From UBA2241 sp963777895 (GTDB taxonomy: Bacteria > Actinomycetota > Thermoleophilia > UBA2241), in NCBI GenBank assembly GCA_963777895.1, contig CAVZSF010000005.1, positions 744,001 to 808,000 on the forward strand: a DNA stretch of 64,000 nt. The letters run 5' to 3'. The position numbers and the translations under genes were made by a program. This document shows, in pieces, positions 26,712 to 34,627 of this stretch (position 1 is its first letter; each line of letters opens with the position of its first letter). Below the pieces are notes generated by a model, which was not told the DNA's origin, did no database searches, and saw only the letters and a program-made list of their open reading frames with translations.

Positions 26712-27926
26712 TCAGTCGGGCAGGCCGAAGACGCGCACGTCGCCCTCACCCGAGCCGACGTAGACGCGGCCGCCGGTCACGGCGGGAGACGACATGTTGG
26801 CGTAGCCACTCCCGATGACCGCCCGGAAGAGCTCCTGGCCGGTGGCGGCGTTCAGGGCCAGCAGGGCCGACTCCGTCCCGGCGTACAGGACGCCGTTGCC
26901 GAGCGCGGCTGAAGACCACACCTCGCCGGGCACCTCCGCGACCCAGCGCACTGCTCCGGTGCGCGCGTCGATGGCGTGCATGGTCCCGTTGATCGCCCCG
27001 TTGTAGACCACGCCGTTGCCGACGGTCGGCGTCACGTGCACGTCGTCGCCGCAGTCCTGCTTCCAGAGGACGCGACCCGTGCTGATCCTGAACGCGTACA
27101 GGGACACGCCGCCTCCTTCGGCGCTCTCATCGCCGTTGGCGATGTAGCCGGTGCTGCCGGAGAGGGCGGCGCCGCCGCGCCAGATGCCGTGGCCGAGCTT
27201 GGTGGTCCAGGCCACCTTCCCGCTGGCGCGGCTCACCCCGAAGAGGTCCCCGATGCCGTCGGCCGCGATCACGTACCGGCCGTTTTCGGAGACGGCGACC
27301 GGGCCTGTGATCCCGTCGATGTCGCCTGTCAGGGCGCGCGACCAGAGGATCTCACCGGTCGTGGCGGACAGCGCGTAGAGCGTCCCCGCCGCTCCCAGGT
27401 AGGCGTTCCCCCGGAAGAGCACGGGGAACGACACCTCGACACTCTCTGCGAGGTGGGTCGTCCAGCGCTGCTGCCCTGTCTGGATGTCGTAGGCGGCTAC
27501 GGTCCCGCCCAGGTCCCACTGACCGCCCGCGACGATGGCCGTGCCGCCAAAGACGGCCGGGGTGGTCATCGGCATGGGCACGCCGAGGTCGGCCGACCAG
27601 AGCACGTGCCCATCGCCCCTGTCCAGCGCCGTCAGGCTGCCGTCCCAGGCCGCGACGATGACGCGATCACCGGCAGGGATCGGCGTTCCGTAGACGGGTT
27701 GCCCGAGAGCCTGCGACCACTGCTCGGCGAGTCCGGGGACGTTGCCCCGGTTGAGGACGACCTCGCCGGGATTGAATCCGCTGTGTGAGGGCCCGTACTG
27801 GAACTGGCTCCAGGAATCGGTGATGACGGCCAGGGCAGGACCGGGGCTGATCAGGCCTGCGGCGGTCGTAAGCAGCACGATGGCGAGCGAAGTGAACAGC
27901 GTCCTCTTGAGGCTTCTTCTGGACAT
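26712..27926 (-). CDS. Secreted PQQ-like beta-propeller protein
   Basis: The 404-residue product starts with a signal peptide (about 1-34, ending PALA). About seven PQQ/WD-like blades follow, with recurring LYALSATTGEILWS, LTALDRGDGHVLWS and MHAIDARTGAVRWV motifs. There is no PQQ-dehydrogenase active site and no lipobox, so it looks like a BamB-like scaffold or sensor outside the cell. ATG 27926 has GGGAGAG upstream. Confidence 0.85.
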   Translation of the reverse strand: MSRRSLKRTLFTSLAIVLLTTAAGLISPGPALAVITDSWSQFQYGPSHSGFNPGEVVLNRGNVPGLAEQWSQALGQPVYGTPIPAGDRVIVAAWDGSLTALDRGDGHVLWSADLGVPMPMTTPAVFGGTAIVAGGQWDLGGTVAAYDIQTGQQRWTTHLAESVEVSFPVLFRGNAYLGAAGTLYALSATTGEILWSRALTGDIDGITGPVAVSENGRYVIAADGIGDLFGVSRASGKVAWTTKLGHGIWRGGAALSGSTGYIANGDESAEGGGVSLYAFRISTGRVLWKQDCGDDVHVTPTVGNGVVYNGAINGTMHAIDARTGAVRWVAEVPGEVWSSAALGNGVLYAGTESALLALNAATGQELFRAVIGSGYANMSSPAVTGGRVYVGSGEGDVRVFGLPD

Positions 27927-28114
27927 GACTCTCCCTTCAACGAACGACGTGCTCGCCGAGCCTACGCGCGGGGCTGGTCTACGAGAAGGGTGGTGGTCGT
28001 CTGAATCCCGCCTAGACGCATGTTCCATCATCCTTAGGTCGCGCTCTCCGAGCAAATTAGAACAGCACGTTGTGCAGGCCTTTGTCGGTCATGAACGTAC
28101 GACTCCGGTGAGAG

Positions 28115-28201
28115 ATGAAGCAGGCGCTGATCTACACGCGCGAAGAGATGTTGTCGCTGGGTTTCGAGGCGAAGGCGAGGGATGAGAATGCTCGGCAATG
28201 A
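28115..28201 (+). CDS. Possible 28-residue leader peptide
   Basis: ATG 28115 follows GGTGAGAG. The peptide (MKQALIYTREEMLSLGFEAK...) ends at 28201, overlapping the start of the next gene by 14 bases, so coupling is possible. It may instead be the N-terminus of the next gene displaced by a base error. Nothing else identifies it. Confidence 0.3.
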   Translation: MKQALIYTREEMLSLGFEAKARDENARQ

Positions 28202-28679
28202 GACCGAGGCGGCGGGGGTGCGCCGGAGCAGCGTGTCATGGGGATCGGCTCGCGCGGGACGGCGCTTCGAAGAGGCAGCGTGGTCCATCGGGGAACGCGC
28301 ACGTGCAAACGCCCTGCGCGTCGCCCAGAGGCTGCTCAAGCTCGAGGCCGTCGGTGACCTCAGCTACCGTGGCGTACCGCTCGAGGTGGATGCCGTCGAT
28401 GTCACTCCGTGTAGCGGGTCGCACCCCGAGATCTTCTACCGTTACTACCTGCTGCGCCTCGCGACCCCTCTCCCACAGGACCTTCCAGGCGGACATGGCA
28501 CCCCTTTGGAGTGGCGCAGCGAGGTCCTGATCCTGCCGCGCACCCAGGGCGGCGGCATGATGACGCGCCTCGCCTCGTTCGAGGCCGAGTTCGCTGTGCG
28601 TTCCTTCCTCCGGACGGTCGAACGGGAGGTCGACATCGTACTTGCCCGGAGTGGGGAGATCGGCGGCATCCGGCGCTAG
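28188..28679 (+). CDS. Hypothetical protein
   Basis: A soluble 163-residue protein (TEAAGVRRSS...) with a central segment YRGVPLEVDAVDVTPCSGSHPEIFYRYYLL and a terminal RTVEREVDIVLARSGEIGG. No family is recognised. ATG 28188 has GAGGG at 6 bases; ATG 28182 is adjacent. It opens the lower-GC accessory stretch and precedes a membrane protein/methyltransferase pair by 150 bp. Confidence 0.6.
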   Translation: MLGNETEAAGVRRSSVSWGSARAGRRFEEAAWSIGERARANALRVAQRLLKLEAVGDLSYRGVPLEVDAVDVTPCSGSHPEIFYRYYLLRLATPLPQDLPGGHGTPLEWRSEVLILPRTQGGGMMTRLASFEAEFAVRSFLRTVEREVDIVLARSGEIGGIRR

Positions 28680-28828
28680 CGTGAATGCGGGCGAGTCACC
28701 TGGACCGGTCTGGCCTGCCGTCCCGTCTCGGTGGTAGCGTCACCAGCAGGAGTCCGATAGCGCCTCATGCACGGGCGAGCTGCAGGGCACTGCGCAGGTC
28801 CTGCTTGGGGTTGGGGGGTGACATACGG

Positions 28829-29470
28829 ATGAGGACATGGTGGCAGGCATGGGGCGAACTCGTGAGGAAGCTCGTCGCGTTTTCCGCCTCCTTTGCTTCT
28901 CTGGTCGCTCTACTCCTGGCGTTCATCCCACCGCCGAGGGACCTGCCTTGGTGGGCCATCGCTCTGGTCGCCTCCGCGGTGTTCTTCTTCGTTGTTCTTG
29001 TGGCTCTTGAGGTTGTCTCCTATCGAAGACAGCGGGTCTACGCAATGAGGGACACCGAAGGTATCAAGCGGTACATGCACGACTGGATCGAGCATGGTGG
29101 TCGGGTTGCCGTCTGGACCCGTGACATGAGCTGGGCCCGCAACAAGGAAACCCGGCGCCTGCTTGAGCAGAAGGCCAAAAGAGATGAGTTGATCCTGTGC
29201 CTTCCGAAACGAGATGAGTTCACTAACACGCTTGAGGCTGCTGGAGCCGAAGTATGTGCCTACGGAGCGGACCTTCTCGAAGCGCCAGCCTCGAGATTCA
29301 CGATTACCTTCTACGGAAGGGACGGGGCGCGCGTAGCCGTTGGACGAGCTGACGGCGACAGCCATGTCATTCGTGAGTTCAGCTCCGCAAGTCACCCGGC
29401 ATTCTGCTTGGCAGAAGACCTGGTTGAACTGGTCAGAGCGCAGTGCGCATCTGGCCATCGTCATGAATGA
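28829..29470 (+). CDS. Two-helix membrane protein with cytosolic domain of unknown fold
   Basis: The product has 213 residues. Two helices near the start (about 14-33 and 38-60; FASLVALLLAFIPP, WWAIALVASAVFFFVVLVA) precede a cytosolic domain with WIEHGGRVAVWTRDMSW, LLEQKAKRDELILCLPK, the EAAGAEVCAYG strand, RFTITFYG, and HVIREFSS. The alternating strand pattern faintly resembles a PLD-like fold without HKD motifs. GGGGGGTGA precedes ATG 28829. Its last 8 bases (ATGAATGA) overlap the methyltransferase start. Base composition is less GC-rich than neighbours. Confidence 0.6.
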   Translation: MRTWWQAWGELVRKLVAFSASFASLVALLLAFIPPPRDLPWWAIALVASAVFFFVVLVALEVVSYRRQRVYAMRDTEGIKRYMHDWIEHGGRVAVWTRDMSWARNKETRRLLEQKAKRDELILCLPKRDEFTNTLEAAGAEVCAYGADLLEAPASRFTITFYGRDGARVAVGRADGDSHVIREFSSASHPAFCLAEDLVELVRAQCASGHRHE

Positions 29471-30225
29471 GATTCGTCGGTGTCCTCCCAAGTCACACAC
29501 TGACCTGACGCGGGAGTGGGATCAGTTGGCGACGAAACGCCATCACCAGCTCCAGTCAGGCGAGGACATCAGTTTCGATCAGGTTATCGTCCCCAACACC
29601 CTTCGCCTTCTTGAAGCTGCGGATACGACACTGGTTCTCGACATCGGTTGCGGGACAGGCCATTTCACCGCCCGTCTTGCCGATGTCGCAACGGAAGTGA
29701 TTGCCCTTGAGCCCTCCCTTGGCAGTATTGCCATTGCCCGGAAGACGTGCCATCAAGCGGTGAACGTCCGCTTCATCCAGGCCTCTCTTGAGGAGTCCGC
29801 CGATTCGCTCCGAGGAGAGTGCGTATCCTCGGCCGTCGCGTGCATGACACTGATGACTTCCCCTGACTTGCCGGCCTTTGCGGCAGCTCTCGCGCACCTG
29901 TTACCAAGCGGAGCCTCGTTCGTCGCCACACTGTGCCACCCTTGCTTCTGGCCGAGGTACTGGGGATACGAACGCGAGGCGTGGTTTGACTACTCTGATG
30001 AGGTATTCGTCGAGGCGCCTTTCGCAATCTCGCGGAGCCAGACAGCAGTGCGAACAACGCATGCCCATCGACCACTCGAGTTCTCACGTCACCACCTTCT
30101 CGAGCGCGGGATTCGCTCTCCAGGAACTGGCGGAGCCAACGCCACCTCAGCACGTTGAAGGACTCTACCCGGAAGCTTGGGAGTATCCTCGATTTCTGTC
30201 CGTCCGGTGGGTTCGGGCTGCCTAG
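29463..30225 (+). CDS. Class I SAM-dependent methyltransferase, one frameshift
   Basis: ATG 29463 overlaps the upstream gene stop by 8 bp (ATGAATGA). SAM-binding motif I is LVLDIGCGTGHFTARL, followed by VIALEPS (motif II) and a methyltransferase-like core. Near 30080-30095 the frame changes, after RTTHAHRPLE. The expected end then reads HVTTFSSAGFALQELAEP and stops at 30225 (SVRWVRAA). The first frame alone would run to 30158 with an unconvincing tail. The substrate (RNA, protein or small molecule) cannot be told. The overlap implies coupled expression with the membrane partner. Confidence 0.7.
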
Positions 30226-30673
30226 GCAAGTCAAGAGCTGATCCTCAGTGGGGCATTGACGTTACGCACCGGAAGCGAGGAGCAGACCTGGTGGAAGCAG
30301 ACTGCCGAATTCGATGCCTAGCCTGCCCTAGCCCTGGTCAGAAGCGGCTCGAGGGCACAAGCTGTTCTGGGCGCGTGGAACTGGGACCAAGTCGGCACCA
30401 AGACGGGGCAGAGCGCAGCTCACGATTCTCACGGCAGCGCCTCAAGCGACACAAAACACCTGCAAAGGGCCAATGGAGCGGGATTCTAACCGAGTCACCC
30501 CGCCGGTCTTCAAGACGCCATTGCCCCTTGGGAACTTCCAGTTGACGCCTGCCGTTACTGGGAGACGTCGGCTTGCGGCCTTCAGTCGTCAACCGTGGGA
30601 TCTTCGCGGCGGCCGCCGCTCGACAGTGCAGAGGTCCGCACGGACAAGGCACGCGGACCGTATCGAGCTGAAG
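30226..30673. other. Accessory intergenic region without genes, containing a tRNA-Ser remnant
   Basis: These 448 bases lie between the methyltransferase and the SQDCDLE-type gene. Short frames exist, but none has conserved-looking residues or a good Shine-Dalgarno. The only feature recognised is the degenerate tRNA-Ser(UGA) copy at 30459-30525. Confidence 0.6.
30459..30525 (-). pseudogene. Degenerate tRNA-Ser(UGA) fragment, candidate attachment-site duplicate
   Basis: The segment aligns in the same orientation with tRNA-Ser(TGA) at 32601-32687. Shared blocks, in order, are CCTGCAAA (just past the tRNA 3' end), GGGATTC, CGAGTCACCCCGC (13 of 13) and TTCAAGAC (anticodon loop), with small deletions between them (7 and 3 bases). 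It covers the 3' half of the tRNA from the anticodon arm outward. The T-arm is broken, so it cannot fold as a tRNA. A duplicated tRNA 3' half is the usual footprint of site-specific integration. Confidence 0.65.
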
Positions 30674-31329
30674 CTACGGTGTCTGCGTCGCAGTCATTTC
30701 CGGCGGAACGATACCTGGCAGGCCGACTCGCGACAGGAAGCTTGCGAAGCGTTGTGACAGATGTGCCCTCTCCAAGTCGTCCAGTCGCCCGAGATAGTGC
30801 GACGTGTACCTGGTCGTGAGACCGTCCACGGAGACAGAGAAGTAGTGCTTGAAAGTCGATCACTTTGGGCACGAGGTTCCAGGTCTTGGGCGAACTCCAT
30901 GTAGTGGTACCTTGCGTCGCGATTCTTCATGACGAAGTTCGTCCACTGGCTACCGGGCTTACCCTTCTGGTTCACGAACTGTCTGCAGGTGAACGTTGGC
31001 CCACCTCGTGCTGGATTGATGGGCACCTTCAGCCTGTCTAGATGAGCGCCCTGGGCGACGTGCGCTGCGGTGTACATTGGGGCAACGAGCACGGACAGGA
31101 GGGCACCATCCAACTGTCCTTGCACCGGGGCGCTGCGGTTCCGACTGTCTGTCTCTAGATCACAGTCCTGAGAAAGAACACACACGTGCGGGAACAGGAC
31201 GCGGTGAACGGTGACGTCCTTCTCATCAATGTCGACGCCGTCGATGTAGTACACGTCGCGATAGATGGCGCCTTGCCGCGCCCGATCTCCCCTATCGGCC
31301 TCCAGCTTTGTCGGCCTCACATCAGTCAT
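30674..31329 (-). CDS. Conserved protein with LSQDCDLE motif, two frameshifts
   Basis: The start at 31329 (MTDVRPTKLEADRGDRARQG) overlaps the upstream 84-residue gene by 8 bp. The central motif VLFPHVCVLSQDCDLETD is a signature I recall from uncharacterised proteins of about 200-230 residues; no activity is known to me. After HYMEFAQDL the frame changes twice in quick succession (LVPKVIDF, then KHYFSVSVDGL) and runs to a stop at 30674 (IVPPEMTATQTP). The product would have about 217 residues. It is the last gene of a tight three-gene minus-strand cassette. Confidence 0.65.
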
Positions 31330-31576
31330 CGTTCATCCGGGCACTGATGGGCTTGTACTCAGGCTTGTCGATCGGAAGCTCGAGCTCCCCGCTCTCCGAT
31401 GTGGCCTTGGTGTCTGGGGGGGCGCCGGCCCTTGTGGCAGCCACGTTTCCAAGCGCCACCTCCCAGTCGGAAGTGGCGGTGCCTAACGTCCCGCCTTCGT
31501 TCGGGACACTCGTGCCCTCGGCCGTGTGGAAGCCTGACGAGCCGCCTTGGGTCGATTGGCGAGCCGAATCGGCCAT
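31322..31576 (-). CDS. 84-residue low-complexity protein, unknown
   Basis: ATG 31576 lies 5 bp past the stop of the TIGR04255-like gene, with GAAGGG upstream. The sequence is rich in Ser, Gly, Thr and Ala and looks disordered, with a short acidic end (SESGELELPIDKPEYK). The 3' end overlaps the next gene by 8 bases (ATGACTGA). The tight packing argues that it is translated, and it could link or tether the two larger partners. Confidence 0.55.
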   Translation of the reverse strand: MADSARQSTQGGSSGFHTAEGTSVPNEGGTLGTATSDWEVALGNVAATRAGAPPDTKATSESGELELPIDKPEYKPISARMNDD

Positions 31577-31581
31577 GCCCG

Positions 31582-32337
31582 CTAGCCCTTCAAATTGGCG
31601 ATGAGGCCCGGCGCCGCCGACGCATGGAACATCTCGAGGATTTCGTCTCTGAACGTCTGAAGATGATCGATCATTTCTTCGGGCTCGACCACGCCGTCCG
31701 TCCAGCAGTCATAGTCGAGCAGGAAGACCTGCCGTGTCAGTGGACCGGGATAGTCCGGATTGTGCATTCCGAACTGGAATCGCAGGAGGTGGCCATCATG
31801 ACCGTACTCAGTGACGCCAAGAGCGCGGACCAGTCGGTCGTGTGGATCGGGGGCCTTGAGCACGGACAATACGCTTTGCTTCACGACGTTCTTCCAGTCA
31901 CGCGGACTGCGGTCCGGAAAGATCTGTGGGACGTGGTTGATGTAGCGAAGACCGAGCCGGTTCGTGACGGGGAGACCATCTTCTGTGCACATGGCGTCCC
32001 ACACGGGTTCGACACCGCAGCGGATTGAGTCACTGAAGGAGACAAACTCATCGCACACGACCAGGAACCACTTGGGTCCGATGCGAAGGCTCCTGTTTCG
32101 GGCTACAGTGTGGAAGACCCATTCCTTTGCGGGCGTCTGGGAGGCCGATGCTTTGCCTCCGCTGCTACCCTTCTCGAAACGAATCTGCATGGCATCGAGA
32201 GAGACCACCTCCATATGCGGGAAGGTGGCTCGAGCTGCGTCGACGACCGACTTAGGAAGCTTGTCCACCCACGGAAGCTCATCGACGAAGTCGATTCTCG
32301 CGACCACCTGCGCTAGGTAGTTCCTGCGGAACTCCAC
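31582..32337 (-). CDS. TIGR04255-family protein
   Basis: The 251-residue product starts EFRRNYLAQVVARIDF and carries the NRLGLRYINHVPQIFP segment, a pattern I recognise from TIGR04255, a sporadically distributed family of unknown function of about 250 residues. GTG 32337 has AGGGGGG at good spacing. It is the first gene of a three-gene cassette whose codons are visibly less GC-rich than the core genome, and it lies immediately beside tRNA-Ser(TGA). The family name is from memory of the pattern. Confidence 0.65.
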   Translation of the reverse strand: MEFRRNYLAQVVARIDFVDELPWVDKLPKSVVDAARATFPHMEVVSLDAMQIRFEKGSSGGKASASQTPAKEWVFHTVARNRSLRIGPKWFLVVCDEFVSFSDSIRCGVEPVWDAMCTEDGLPVTNRLGLRYINHVPQIFPDRSPRDWKNVVKQSVLSVLKAPDPHDRLVRALGVTEYGHDGHLLRFQFGMHNPDYPGPLTRQVFLLDYDCWTDGVVEPEEMIDHLQTFRDEILEMFHASAAPGLIANLKG

Positions 32338-32600
32338 CGTCCCCCCTTAGCCGGTCTCTGCGACCTCGTGAGCATACCCCAGGGCTGAGATCTCTGCGGA
32401 ATGCGCGGGACCGTCCTGGACGTGAGCGGTCTGGAGTGGCGCCCGGCATACGGACCGTCATTGCGTGGCCCTGGTCTTCGGCCACAAGCGCGCATGGTCC
32501 ACGATTGTTTGACGTTGTCTTGGCCCCAGATGGCCCGCAGATTGGCGCCAGATCGGCCGGTGCGTCGCCACTGGCGCCGGCGTTTTCCCTGCAAATCTGG

Positions 32601-32687
32601 CGGAGGGGGTGGGATTCGAACCCACGAACGAGTCACCCCGCTGGCGGTTTTCAAGACCGCTGCCTTCGACCTCTCGGCCACCCCTCC
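32601..32687 (-). tRNA. tRNA-Ser(TGA)
   Basis: An 87-nt class II tRNA on the minus strand: acceptor GGAGGGG/CCCCTCC, anticodon loop TTGAAAA region with anticodon TGA, long variable arm and encoded CCA (32598-32600). A TAGACT box (32696-32701, minus strand) is a likely -10. A degenerate copy of its 3' half lies at 30459-30525. Confidence 0.96.
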
Positions 32688-32731
32688 GCGCGGGTAGTCT
32701 AGCGTCCGCCACTCGGCCATACTACAAAGCT

Positions 32732-33142
32732 ATGGAGACCCTCATCCTCGCGTGCGCCGACGGCCGCCTGCGTGACGCCCTGCGGCGCCTCGAAGAGACC
32801 CTCGAAGTGGACGTCACAGACCAGCTTCTCGTGCCCGGCGGCCCGCTCGTGCTGGCGCGTCCCGGCATGGAGCGACGGATCGCGCTCGACTGCATCCGGG
32901 CGATGGTCGAGAACGTCGGCGTGCGCCGTGTCGTGCTCGTGTCGCATCAAGACTGTCGGGCCTACGAGCGGGCGCTCGGCGGGTTCGGCTTCGACCAGAT
33001 CGAGCTGCTGACGCGCGACCTCACGCGTGTGAGCCGGCTGGTCGAGAACGAGTGGCCGGCGCTGCAGGTCGAGAGCTTCGTGATCCCGTGGGCGGATGAG
33101 GGCGGGGTGGCCGGTTTCGGCGAACCCCGCCCCGTCGAGTAG
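32732..33142 (+). CDS. Small beta-carbonic anhydrase-like protein
   Basis: The 136-residue protein has the zinc-site motifs of beta-carbonic anhydrases in order: CADGR (Cys8, Asp10, Arg12; the C-x-D-x-R motif) and HQDC (His72, Cys75; H-x-x-C). The spacing and length are shorter than classical enzymes (about 200 residues), so it belongs to a minimal branch and may not hydrate CO2 at all. ATG 32732 is the first start after the tRNA-Ser promoter. It is convergent with serS 33 bp away. Confidence 0.75.
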   Translation: METLILACADGRLRDALRRLEETLEVDVTDQLLVPGGPLVLARPGMERRIALDCIRAMVENVGVRRVVLVSHQDCRAYERALGGFGFDQIELLTRDLTRVSRLVENEWPALQVESFVIPWADEGGVAGFGEPRPVE

Positions 33143-33175
33143 CGCCGCCCGTTCCGCTCAGTCCCCGCCGAGGGT

Positions 33176-34432
33176 TCAGTCCCCGCCGATCACCTTCTTG
33201 CCAAGGTAGGGCTGCAGCACGTCCGGCACGGCCACGCTGCCGTCGGCGCGCTGGTAGTTCTCGACGATGGCGATGAGGAAGCGCCACGTGACGGCGGTGC
33301 CGTTCAGCGTGTGCACGAAGCGCGGGCCCTTCTCGGTGCGGTAGCGGCAGTTGAGGCGCCGGGCCTGGTAGTCGGTGCAGTTGGAGCAGCTCGTCACCTC
33401 GCGGTAGCGCTCCTGCCCGGGCATCCAGGCCTCGCAGTCGTACTTCTTGGCCGCCGGGGCGCCAAGGTCGCCGGCGGCGATGTTCACAACGTGGTAGGGG
33501 ATGCCCAGGCCCTGCAGCAGCTCCTCCTCGGTCTCGCGAATGAGCTCGTGTTCCGCGAGGGCCTGCTCCGGCAGGCAGAACGAGAACATCTCGAGCTTGT
33601 CGAACTGGTGCACGCGGAAGATGCCGCGGGTGTCCTTGCCGGCCGCGCCGGCCTCACGCCTGAAGCAGGTGGAGTAGCCCGTGTAGCGCACCGGCAACCG
33701 CTCCGCCTCGAGAAACTCGTCCATGTGCAGCGCGGCGAGCGGGACCTCGCTGGTGCCCACCAGGCAGTCGCCGTCCGTCGTCTGGTAGATCTGCGCGCGA
33801 TCGGTGGGGAAGAAGCCGGTGCCGTACATGGCCTCTTCGCGGACGAGCACCGGCGGAAGCACCGGCCGGAAGCCCTTGGCGCCGACGATGTCGAGGCCAT
33901 AACGGACCAGCGCGAACTCGAGCAGGACGAGGTCGCCCTTGAGGTAGGCGAAGCGGGAGCCGCTCGCCTTGGCGCCACGCTCCATGTCGATCCAGTCGTG
34001 GGCGAGGCCGAGGTCGAGGTGGTCCTTGACCTCGAAGGCGAAGGAGGGCCGCTCGCCCACCTCGCGCAGCACGACCGAGTCCTCTTCGCCGCCGTCGGGG
34101 ACGTCGGGCAGGGGGATGTTGGGGATCTCGAGCAGCATGTCCTTGAGCTGGCCTTCGACGACGTCGAGCCGGGCTTCGCCTTCCTTGATGCGATCGCCGA
34201 GGGCGCGCATCGCGGCGATCGCCTGCTCGGCGTCGCCGCCCGCCTTCTTGACGACGGCGATCTCGTCGCTCGCCTTCTTGCGCTCGGCCCGCATGCCCTC
34301 GACATCGGTGAGCAGGCGCCGGCGCTCGGCCTCGACCGCGAGGAACTCGTCGAGCGACGACGTGCTGCCGCGCCGTTCGAGCGACCTGCGGACGAGATCC
34401 GGGTCCGAGCGGACCAGCTTGATGTCGAGCAT
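33176..34432 (-). CDS. serS: Seryl-tRNA synthetase
   Basis: The 418-residue class II synthetase charges tRNA-Ser with serine. The N-terminal helical hairpin (about 25-110, RRLLTDVEGMRAERKKASDE) binds the long variable arm. Motif 2 is CFRREAGAAGKDTRGIFRVH and motif 3 is LNGTAVTWRFLIAIVENYQ. AGGAG precedes ATG 34432. No T-box leader is visible upstream. All four serine isoacceptor tRNA genes lie within 17 kb to the left. Confidence 0.98.
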   Translation of the reverse strand: MLDIKLVRSDPDLVRRSLERRGSTSSLDEFLAVEAERRRLLTDVEGMRAERKKASDEIAVVKKAGGDAEQAIAAMRALGDRIKEGEARLDVVEGQLKDMLLEIPNIPLPDVPDGGEEDSVVLREVGERPSFAFEVKDHLDLGLAHDWIDMERGAKASGSRFAYLKGDLVLLEFALVRYGLDIVGAKGFRPVLPPVLVREEAMYGTGFFPTDRAQIYQTTDGDCLVGTSEVPLAALHMDEFLEAERLPVRYTGYSTCFRREAGAAGKDTRGIFRVHQFDKLEMFSFCLPEQALAEHELIRETEEELLQGLGIPYHVVNIAAGDLGAPAAKKYDCEAWMPGQERYREVTSCSNCTDYQARRLNCRYRTEKGPRFVHTLNGTAVTWRFLIAIVENYQRADGSVAVPDVLQPYLGKKVIGGD

Positions 34433-34627
34433 GGGAGACTCCTGTCGTCGTAGCCGGCTTCGCCGCGGTCCGGCAAGTGCGGCAGCACCGCGTGCGGCAA
34501 CGGGAATCGTACCGCGTCGGCCGGTGAGGGGTCGACGGGTGGGCGTGACGCGCTGGCGTATCTGCCCCTGCGGCGCTCGAACCCGCCTGTGCCGCGCTCG
34601 TGCCTGCCTGTGCTACGCTCCCCACGT

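Noticed and set aside
28034..28339. Minus-strand 101-codon frame before the hypothetical protein
   Set aside because: No Shine-Dalgarno or conserved pattern; overlaps a better plus-strand candidate.
28115..32701. Prophage
   Set aside because: No integrase, portal, terminase or capsid gene; gene content and size fit an integrated cassette at most.
33176..34627. T-box leader upstream of serS
   Set aside because: No AGGGTGGNACCGCG-type motif and no specifier stem found in the 5' region.
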